Shown: positions 41,410-47,461 of the stretch, one piece after another
How positions within the stretch are numbered: position 1 is the first letter of the stretch
Layout: the number at the start of each line of letters is the position of its first letter
Origin: Specibacter cremeus
GTDB lineage: Bacteria > Actinomycetota > Actinomycetes > Actinomycetales > Micrococcaceae
NCBI RefSeq assembly: GCF_003946885.1
Contig: NZ_RWKQ01000038.1
Coordinates: forward strand, 1-47,461
DNA: 47,461 nucleotides
Direction of reading: 5' to 3'
Program-made: the position numbers and the translations under genes
Notes under the pieces: generated by a model
Databases searched by the model: none
The model's input: only the letters and a program-made list of their open reading frames with translations
What the model was told of the DNA's origin: nothing

Positions 41410-42429
41410 TCAGCGCAGGACGAAGCCCAGGCCCAGTTCGTCACCGGGGTCGAGGGAGAACGTGCACTCCCCCACCGGGTAAGCGGTGCCCACCACATCG
41501 ACCACCATGCCGTCGGGGCCGCGTTCGGCCACCCGGGCCGTGAAGTGCGAGTCGATGATGGAGAAGTGGTCCAGCACGGCGCCGTCGGCCAGCACGCCGG
41601 CGTCGTCCAGGGCGGCCACCCGGGCCGCGGTGCCGGAGCCGCAGGGCGACCTGTCCACCTGGCCGTCGGCAAAGATGGTCACGTTGCGCTGCGCCAACGC
41701 GCCGTCCATTCCGGGGCGCGCTTCGACGTCCTCGTGGAAGATGGTGCCGTAGATGCCGTCCAGCCGGGGCTCGCTCGGGTGCCTGGCCGCCGGGTGCCCG
41801 GCCAGCGCGGCCTTCACCTGCCGGCCGGCGGCGATCAGCGCGTTCAGGTCCGCAACGTCCACGCGCAGGCCCACGGAGGCGGCCGGCACGGAGGCGTACA
41901 GCGCCCCGCCCCACAGCACGTCCACCACCAGCTCACCGAAGGACGGCGTGGAAACCGGAACGGACCGGGCGGTCACGTACGAGGGCACGTTCCGGAACGT
42001 GACCGCTGAGACCTCCCCGGCCGTCGTCATCACCCTGGCCGTCACCCGGCCCGACGGGACGTCGATCACCACGTCCGTCACGCCGTCGTCTGGGGCCCGC
42101 ACCAGGCCGCTGCGCACCGCCCACGCGCCCAGCGCGATGGTGCCATGCCCGCACGCCGAGGAGAAGCCGTCCTTGTGCCAGAACAGCACGCCGAAATGGG
42201 CGCCGGGATCGTCCGGGGGAACGATGAACCCGCCGTACATGTCGGCGTGCCCGCGCGGTTCGTTCACGAGCAGCCGGCGCAACACGTCGGCGTCCCCGCC
42301 CGGCGCGCGCGTGCGCCGCTCCAGCACCGTGTCCCCCGGGATCTCCACCGGTGGCGCCGGCACGATCCGGAACGGCTCGCCGGCCGTGTGGTAATCGACC
42401 GTGTGCACGGTCCAGTCAGCAACACCCAT
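41410..42429 (-). CDS. Proline racemase family protein (hydroxyproline dehydratase- or epimerase-like)
   Basis: Enzyme of 339 aa. The N-terminal TVDYHTAGEPFRIV and LLVNEPRGHADMYGGFIV resemble trans-3-hydroxy-L-proline dehydratases, but both catalytic positions are cysteine: Cys93 in SACGHGTIAL and Cys263 in DRSPCGSGTAAR. Known dehydratases carry threonine at the second site, so a racemase or epimerase reaction remains possible. It is a single-gene unit with operator-like site E 179 bases upstream. Its start codon abuts the stop of a 21-codon frame (TAAATG). Confidence 0.85.
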   Translation of the reverse strand: MGVADWTVHTVDYHTAGEPFRIVPAPPVEIPGDTVLERRTRAPGGDADVLRRLLVNEPRGHADMYGGFIVPPDDPGAHFGVLFWHKDGFSSACGHGTIALGAWAVRSGLVRAPDDGVTDVVIDVPSGRVTARVMTTAGEVSAVTFRNVPSYVTARSVPVSTPSFGELVVDVLWGGALYASVPAASVGLRVDVADLNALIAAGRQVKAALAGHPAARHPSEPRLDGIYGTIFHEDVEARPGMDGALAQRNVTIFADGQVDRSPCGSGTAARVAALDDAGVLADGAVLDHFSIIDSHFTARVAERGPDGMVVDVVGTAYPVGECTFSLDPGDELGLGFVLR

Positions 42430-42495
42430 TTACGCTCCCAGGTAGGCTTCGACGATGCGGGAATCGGACATCAGCTCGGGCATTCGAAAATTCAT
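42430..42495 (-). pseudogene. Mini-ORF resembling the tail of a branched-chain ABC ATPase
   Basis: A 21-codon frame, MNFRMPELMSDSRIVEAYL then GA, stopping immediately before the racemase start. SRIVEAYLGA is the typical last ten residues of LivF/LivG ATPases. AAAGGA lies at good distance before the ATG, so it may still be translated and couple translation to the racemase. It is either a relic of a lost transporter gene or a leader peptide. Confidence 0.5.
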
Positions 42496-42607
42496 TGTCA
42501 ACATTTCCTTTGACGGGACCGGTTTGACAGGACAAATGTGGCGGGACAACCCACCGGATCTGCACGCCCGGCCCCACGTGGTGTTGGCCGGATCGCATTC
42601 CCGTCTC

Positions 42608-42628
42608 AGTAAAATATGACATATCACC
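42608..42628. promoter_or_regulatory. GntR-type operator candidate, site E
   Basis: On the minus strand the core ATGTCATAT is flanked by GGT and ACT at three-base spacing. It lies upstream of the mini-ORF and racemase-family gene. The central TGATATGTCATAT part is almost palindromic. Confidence 0.5.
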
Positions 42629-42772
42629 TGAATTCGTCAACCATTCCGGGGCCGTCTCAGCCCAATCGAGGCCGACACGGGAACTGCGGTGTGTCCGCCC
42701 GGTCACAGCACGGTTAGTGTGGTGTCATCACATGTGGCGCGCCCTTCCCGGAGGGGTCGGGTCATCATTTGT

Positions 42773-43693
42773 ATGGGGGGATCCTTGGGGAGAAGACTGT
42801 TCGGCGAGATCTCGCCGCTGACGTACAAGATCGCGGTGCAGCGGCAGATCGCGCTGCGCACGGTACGGGATCTGGTGGCCGGGACCCGGTTCGCCACCTC
42901 CCGCGGCCATGATCGGCTGCCGGTCACCGTGTACCGGCACAAATCGCTCATCCGCCGCAAGCTCGGCAACGTGGACGCGGAGTTGCAGGAGAACAAGGCC
43001 GTCAGCCTGGCCATCGCGGCACCCCACATCGACGGCGTGCTGGTCCGTCCGGGCGAGACGTTCTCCTTCTGGCACCTGGTCGGCAGATGCACGGCCCGCA
43101 AGGGGTATCGGATGGGCCTGACGATCAACCACAGCGGCCCGGACTCCGGGATTGGCGGCGGCATGTGCCAGTTCACCAACCTGTTGCACTGGATGGTGCT
43201 GCACAGCCCGCTGGAGATCGTGGAACACCACCACCATGGCGAGATCGACCTGTTCCCCGACTTCAACCGGCAGATCCCGTTCGGCACCGGCACCTCGATC
43301 GTGTACAACTACCTGGACTACCGGGTCCGCAACACCACGGAGAACACCTTCCAGTTCTCCGTCCATCTCACCGATGAGCACCTGTGCGGGGAACTGCGCG
43401 CCGCCGAGCCGCTGCCGGTGAAATACCATGTGAAGGAACAGGACGCCCACTTCCAGGCGGTGGGGCCCGACGTCTACCGGCGCAACCGGATCTACCGCAG
43501 CGTGCGGGACAGGCGCACGGGCAACGAACTGGGCCGTGAACTCGTCGTGGAAAACAATGCCCGCGTACTGTATGACCACGGCCTCATCAAGACCCCGATA
43601 CGGCCGGCGGCCGACACCACGCTCGTGGCCGAGTCAGACCGAACGCTGCCCGTCGGACCGTACGCTCGGGCTGACATGCACGGTTCGGTCTGA
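42773..43693 (+). CDS. VanW family protein
   Basis: Protein of 306 aa with a VanW domain covering about residues 70-230. Typical features are PHIDGVLVRPGETFSFW, the GIGGGMCQFTNLL cysteine motif, SPLEIVEHHHHGEID and FGTGTSIVYNYLDYRVRN. The family's biochemical role is unknown. Two in-frame upstream ATGs exist; the ATG at 42773 is closest to the conserved part. It stands divergent from the racemase-family gene. Confidence 0.87.
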   Translation: MGGSLGRRLFGEISPLTYKIAVQRQIALRTVRDLVAGTRFATSRGHDRLPVTVYRHKSLIRRKLGNVDAELQENKAVSLAIAAPHIDGVLVRPGETFSFWHLVGRCTARKGYRMGLTINHSGPDSGIGGGMCQFTNLLHWMVLHSPLEIVEHHHHGEIDLFPDFNRQIPFGTGTSIVYNYLDYRVRNTTENTFQFSVHLTDEHLCGELRAAEPLPVKYHVKEQDAHFQAVGPDVYRRNRIYRSVRDRRTGNELGRELVVENNARVLYDHGLIKTPIRPAADTTLVAESDRTLPVGPYARADMHGSV

Positions 43694-43738
43694 CTCGCGG
43701 GTTCCCCCGGCAAAGTCCGCCCGGTCTAGACTGCGGCC

Positions 43739-44734
43739 ATGGCGCACGCACTGATGAAGGCCGCGTACATCCGGCGGCTCGGCGGACCGGAGACGATCGA
43801 GTACAGCGGGCTGCCCACCCCGGGACCACCCGGTCCGGACACGGTCCTGGTCCGGGTCGCCGCGACGGCCGTCAACCACGTGGACACGTACGTGCGCGGC
43901 GGGCGCTTCGCCACCGAATTGCACTTCCCGCAGGTGGTGGGCCGGGACCTGGTGGGCGTCGTGGAACAGGCCGGCGCCGGCTTTCGTGTGGGCGATGCCG
44001 TGTGGTCCAACTCGATGGGCTACGCCGGGCGGCCGGGCGCGGCGGCGGAATTCGTCGCCGTCCCGGCGGACAGGTTGTACCCGCTGCCCGCCGGCGTCGA
44101 CCCGGTGCAGGCCGTGGCGGTCCTGCACCCGGGCGCCACCGCCCACCTGGCCCTGCACGGGCACGCCCACATCCAACCCGGCGAGACGGTGTTCGTCGGC
44201 GGCGCGGCCGGCCAGGTCGGTTCGGCCCTCGTGGTGCAGGCCGTGCGGGCCGGGGCCCGGGTCATCGCCTCGGCCAGCGCCGCGGACGGCGACTATTGCC
44301 GCTCGCTGGGTGCCGCCGTCGTCCTTGACTACCGCTCCGAAACGTACGACGACGAGCTGGCCGCCGTGCGCGACGTCACCGGCGGCTCCGGCGTGGACGT
44401 GCACATCGAGACGTCGGGCCGGCACCGGCTGGACCTGGCCGTGGAGCTGCTGGCGCTGCGCGGGCGCATCATCGTGCTGGCCGGTGTCGCCACCGATGCC
44501 GCGCTGCCGGTCGGCAAGCTGTACACGCGCGACGGCGGCATCCTCGGCTTCGCCATCAGCAACGCCACCGTGGCGGAGCTGGCCGGGGCGGCGTCCGCCG
44601 TCAACGCATTGCTGGCGGCCGGGGCGCTGCGGGCCCGGCGCATCGAGCAGCTGCCGCTGCACGCCATGGCCGACGCGCACCGGCGGCTGGAATCCGGTCG
44701 GGTGCACGGTGTCCGGCTGGTGCTGCGCCCCTGA
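43739..44734 (+). CDS. Quinone reductase-like zinc-type alcohol dehydrogenase (MDR family)
   Basis: Medium-chain dehydrogenase/reductase of 331 aa. N-terminal GroES-like fold with VAATAVNHVDTYVRGG, then the cofactor-binding VFVGGAAGQVGSALVVQAV (about 156-174). It has no zinc-ligand cysteines and so belongs to the NADPH:quinone reductase type. The substrate is unknown. Confidence 0.9.
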   Translation: MAHALMKAAYIRRLGGPETIEYSGLPTPGPPGPDTVLVRVAATAVNHVDTYVRGGRFATELHFPQVVGRDLVGVVEQAGAGFRVGDAVWSNSMGYAGRPGAAAEFVAVPADRLYPLPAGVDPVQAVAVLHPGATAHLALHGHAHIQPGETVFVGGAAGQVGSALVVQAVRAGARVIASASAADGDYCRSLGAAVVLDYRSETYDDELAAVRDVTGGSGVDVHIETSGRHRLDLAVELLALRGRIIVLAGVATDAALPVGKLYTRDGGILGFAISNATVAELAGAASAVNALLAAGALRARRIEQLPLHAMADAHRRLESGRVHGVRLVLRP

Positions 44735-44900
44735 CCGCTTGCGACGGGTGGACCGCGACCCCCCCCGAGGTCAGCACACGGTCAAGTGCCCCCATGCGGA
44801 GCGGACACGACTTTCCGGCTCAGTGCTTTGGTCTGCACCAATCTGCGCGCCCAACAGATCAGGGTTACCGTTTGGGTTTCTGTATGAGTATCATCAACAC

Positions 44901-45698
44901 ATGAATGAGCATGAAGTCTATCCCAATGCTCCGCTGGTGTCAGTGTCATTTGAGCTGCGCCATCCCGAGTCCGATACCTTGACCGCCACACAACGAGCTG
45001 CGTTCAGAGACATGTTGCGGGAGCACCTGCCCATGATGCGCTCCCGCCAGGCCACTCAACACACGATCGAAGTCGGGCCGTCCGCCGCAATCCCACAGGT
45101 CCGTACTGAAGAGTTTCCAAAGTACTTCAATCGAAAGAACACAATAGCCGCATCATTTCTGAACGGATCGGTAGTTGTTGAGACTAGTCAATATCCTGGT
45201 TGGAATGAGTTCAGCGACCTCATAGCCCTCGTATGCAACGCACGCCACGAAATCTCTCCGCTTGATGGAGTGGAGCGAGTTGGACTGCGCTATGTTGACG
45301 AGATTCGCATACCTACCGAAGACTCTCCAGAATGGCAAAAATATCTAACGCCATCGGTCCTTGGTCCAGGGCCGGCCGACGTAGACGGCCTTTCCCTTAA
45401 AGAGTGGCAAGGCGTCGCTGCCTACGGTCCCGAGTCGGGAAGGTCTCTGGTCGTCAGATACGGAACCGGCCAAGGCTTCGCCACCGACCCCAACGCCGAG
45501 CTCCGAAGAAAAACAACGCCTTTGCCAGGTCCATTCTTCCTGCTGGACATAGACAGTTTCTGGATTCCCGAACTTGAGGTCCCCGTGTACTCTGATTCAG
45601 CGATCAGAGATATTGCGGAATTGCTCCACAAGCCCGTCCGAGAAAAGTTTGAGCAGTCAATTACTGAACATTTACGAAACGAGGTGCTCCGCAAGTGA
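44901..45698 (+). CDS. TIGR04255-like protein of unknown function
   Basis: Protein of 265 aa. YPNAPLVSVSFELRHPES near the start and GLRYVDEIRIP in the middle resemble the sporadically distributed TIGR04255 family. The function is unknown. The ATG at 44901 opens the conserved part. It is the first gene of a three-gene operon whose base composition is visibly more AT-rich than the rest of the window, suggesting horizontal transfer. Confidence 0.75.
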   Translation: MNEHEVYPNAPLVSVSFELRHPESDTLTATQRAAFRDMLREHLPMMRSRQATQHTIEVGPSAAIPQVRTEEFPKYFNRKNTIAASFLNGSVVVETSQYPGWNEFSDLIALVCNARHEISPLDGVERVGLRYVDEIRIPTEDSPEWQKYLTPSVLGPGPADVDGLSLKEWQGVAAYGPESGRSLVVRYGTGQGFATDPNAELRRKTTPLPGPFFLLDIDSFWIPELEVPVYSDSAIRDIAELLHKPVREKFEQSITEHLRNEVLRK

Positions 45699-46333
45699 CA
45701 CAAACAACACAAACGCCAACGCAATCTCAAGTAACAGTCGATCCAACACTAATTTCGGCCGCGGCACCAACTTACATGGCTGCCTTGCTTAATACCGCCA
45801 CCTCCAGCAACTTAGTCACCCGCGCGACATTACTCGGCGAGGATGTTCGTAGACACCACATTAACAGCCTTGTCCATGAGTGGCAGGTCCGGACTCAACT
45901 ACGTGGTGTGAGTGGAGCTCGTGAGTTGTTGATGCTCATTGCAGACCAAGGCTTCGCATGGAGGGACATTGCCCGAATGATTGGCGTCAGCGTTCCGGCG
46001 GTCCAGAAGTGGCGAAAAGGCGAAAGAGTTTCCGGGGAGAACCGCCGCAAACTGGCTAGCCTTGTGGCCGCCCAAGACCTGATCGCATCGCAATTCAAAG
46101 TCCAAGACATCGAATCGTGGTTTGAGATGCCTATTCTGGACGGTGCCCCCATCACCCCAATTGACTTGTGGGCAGCAAACCAGTCGTTTGTGGTGCTTGA
46201 ATACGCCAGCGGACGCTTGGAACCCGAAGCAGCACTGAACAGTTTCGATCCGACATGGCGCGACGCGTACGATACGGCCTTTGAGACTGTTCGCGGCGAG
46301 GATGGCCACCTGTCCATTCGAATGAAGGACTGA
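45695..46333 (+). CDS. Helix-turn-helix protein, antitoxin-like
   Basis: Protein of 212 aa with a helix-turn-helix in the middle (AWRDIARMIGVSVPAVQKWR, about 88-107). The C-terminal part is WFEMPILDGAPITPIDLWA then LASGR-like YASGRLEPEAAL. It recalls Xre/MbcA/ParS toxin-binding domains. It starts with a GTG that overlaps the previous stop (GTGA) and could regulate the operon. Assignment as an antitoxin is inferred. Confidence 0.75.
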   Translation: MTQTTQTPTQSQVTVDPTLISAAAPTYMAALLNTATSSNLVTRATLLGEDVRRHHINSLVHEWQVRTQLRGVSGARELLMLIADQGFAWRDIARMIGVSVPAVQKWRKGERVSGENRRKLASLVAAQDLIASQFKVQDIESWFEMPILDGAPITPIDLWAANQSFVVLEYASGRLEPEAALNSFDPTWRDAYDTAFETVRGEDGHLSIRMKD

Positions 46334-46339
46334 CCCTTC

Positions 46340-47062
46340 ATGACTTTCCACGACCTTGAGGCGCCTGGATCTGGCAAGGCACCAAACTGGGGTGCACTTT
46401 ACCGAGCGAGGGGCGACGAGGTTTCTGCATCTAGACCCATCTTCACTGGGGATATATTTGAGGATGCATCCTGCATCGGCCCCCAGGGGACAGTCAAGAA
46501 GACGATCCTCATATTGCAGCACCCGTGTGCGCTGCGCACTAATGGTGTAGATCTAGTTTCCCGACTATTGGTGGCCGAGGTGGTTGCCTCTGATTCTCTA
46601 GTTCCTGCCAGCGAGTGGAAGGGACGCTTCAAACAAATGCCGCTACCTGAACTTTACGCACAGCCGGAAGGTCATTTCGTCGCCCACCTGCATGAACCGC
46701 AACTAGTTTTGCCAGAATCGTTGCGCCTAGAGACGAGAATCGCGTGCATGTCCCAAATGGGCGTCAATATCTTACTTCAGCGATGGGTTCATCATAATAG
46801 TCGGGTAATCGTTCCAACATTTGAATATCAGAAAGTCACAAGCGAGCAATTTGAAGAGGCTGACTTAGTGGAAGAATGGTGCGATGAACTCGCCGCCGAT
46901 GAGGCTGAAATTCTCATTGAAACTAGGGCAGCACACGACTGGCTTAGAAGTCCCTCGAATATCGGGGATATGAGTTGGCAGGATCTACTCAAGGATCCAC
47001 AAAGTCGAAGTACGGTTCGAGTCGCCTTGCGGAAGCAAGTCAAAGAACGACTCAAGAACTGA
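46340..47062 (+). CDS. Protein of unknown function
   Basis: Protein of 240 aa in the same operon, six bases after the HTH stop. A hydrophobic strand TVKKTILILQHPCAL near residue 52 and a C-terminal charged helical region are visible, with no motif I recognise. As a partner of an Xre-like protein it could be an effector or toxin; that is speculation. Confidence 0.75.
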   Translation: MTFHDLEAPGSGKAPNWGALYRARGDEVSASRPIFTGDIFEDASCIGPQGTVKKTILILQHPCALRTNGVDLVSRLLVAEVVASDSLVPASEWKGRFKQMPLPELYAQPEGHFVAHLHEPQLVLPESLRLETRIACMSQMGVNILLQRWVHHNSRVIVPTFEYQKVTSEQFEEADLVEEWCDELAADEAEILIETRAAHDWLRSPSNIGDMSWQDLLKDPQSRSTVRVALRKQVKERLKN

Positions 47063-47388
47063 TAACCCTCGACGCCTAGGTCATTCACTAAGTCGTTTCG
47101 CATGGTTCGTTGATTCCTTCAAGAGGGCGCGTGGTGGCCTCATCGGAAAATGAGATCGGGACGATGGAGAATTGATCCGAGCGATTGGAACGTCTATTTA
47201 CGTCTGAACATCAATGTGGGCATAAAAGAAATAATCTGGCTAATCGACTGGCCTTCAGCGCATTAGCATAAGCCGCACGCAGATCACCTTTCAATTTATA
47301 GAAGCACTCGAAACGGCTGTCGGCCCAGCCAGGACGAACCTGTCAGTCGTGACGACCGAAGTCTTTAACCAAAAACGAACGTAACTGG
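47063..47388. other. Intergenic, AT-richer, no gene seen
   Basis: The 326 bases after the operon hold no convincing frame, RNA gene or repeat. They separate the AT-rich operon from the partial gene at the right edge. Confidence 0.55.
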
Positions 47389-47461
47389 TCAGGTGGTGGT
47401 GGGGATCCAGGGTTGGCCGGTGGCGAGTCGGGTGAGTGCGTCGAGTGCCTTGATGCCGTGT
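47389..47461 (-). CDS. 3' end of a gene cut by the window edge, possibly a transposase
   Basis: The last 23 codons of a minus-strand gene read HGIKALDALTRLATGQPWIP followed by three threonines and a stop at 47389. The tail resembles C-termini of actinobacterial transposases, but that is a weak impression. Its return to high GC contrasts with the preceding operon. Confidence 0.4.
   Translation of the reverse strand, partial: HGIKALDALTRLATGQPWIPTTT

Noticed and set aside
41410-42429. Firm call as trans-3-hydroxyproline dehydratase
   Set aside because: The second catalytic residue is Cys263, not threonine, so the reaction is left open.
1-47461. tRNA, rRNA or riboswitch genes
   Set aside because: No cloverleaf, rRNA or recognisable riboswitch sequence was seen in the intergenic regions, which are mostly short or repeat-filled.

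Overview
The window is about 47 kb of very GC-rich DNA (the last 2.5 kb is clearly AT-richer) with GTG starts, ATGA/GTGA gene overlaps, KGSA-dehydrogenase, MscL, DUF1326/DUF2182 and OmpR-type two-component genes. It also carries many copies of a TCTCGACAAGCTCGACCACC-type palindromic repeat. This fits an actinobacterium, most likely Arthrobacter-like (Micrococcaceae). The genus is an inference from style, not from a marker gene.

Region 1 (150-7439): a histidine kinase and response regulator face away from a three-gene envelope-type operon (GT2 glycosyltransferase, DUF2064 transferase, SAM methyltransferase). A membrane protein plus a membrane-anchored molybdopterin oxidoreductase follow on the opposite strand, then a polytopic GT-C-type glycosyltransferase. 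A shared TTYCGTAAGG element lies in both divergent promoter regions. Region 2 (7600-11873): an ABM-like relic, a DUF1326-DUF2182 pair, a maltokinase N-cap-like protein and a GMC oxidoreductase. Region 3 (12026-18339): glycerate kinase, glycerophosphodiester phosphodiesterase, HAD phosphatase, MscL with a zinc-ribbon tail, YbhB/PEBP protein, PfkB sugar kinase and a RelA/SpoT-type alarmone synthetase.

Region 4 (19911-42429) is the highlight. It is a large, almost entirely minus-strand locus that reads as a complete route from hydroxyproline-rich, probably arabinosylated, peptides to central metabolism. A GH127 beta-L-arabinofuranosidase heads an operon with an oligopeptide ABC transporter (SBP, two permeases, two ATPases), a prolyl iminopeptidase and an Xaa-Pro (M24) aminopeptidase. 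A second operon holds a DapA-like deaminase, a Cys/Cys hydroxyproline 2-epimerase, both aconitase-X subunits (type-II AcnX proteins dehydrate cis-3-hydroxyproline) and an ornithine-cyclodeaminase-like imine reductase. A third operon holds a three-subunit D-hydroxyproline dehydrogenase and 2-oxoglutarate-semialdehyde dehydrogenase. A stand-alone second proline-racemase-family gene and a GntR/FCD regulator complete it. Five copies of a 21-bp operator-like sequence (GT-N3-ATGTCAYAY-N3-AC) lie upstream of exactly these transcription units and mark them as one regulon.

The locus has been remodelled. A RES/Xre toxin-antitoxin pair sits between the regulator and the dehydrogenase operon. Downstream of the aldehyde dehydrogenase is a 1.4-kb scar with a second copy of that gene's 3' end, transporter relics (including the tail of a bile-acid:sodium symporter) and a Phd/RelE toxin-antitoxin pair, bounded by the dispersed repeats. 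Region 5 (42773-44734) has a VanW-family protein and a quinone-reductase-like dehydrogenase. Region 6 (44901-47062) is an AT-richer three-gene operon (TIGR04255-like protein, HTH protein, unknown protein), possibly a mobile defence or toxin-antitoxin-like module. The extreme right end holds the tail of a possible transposase.
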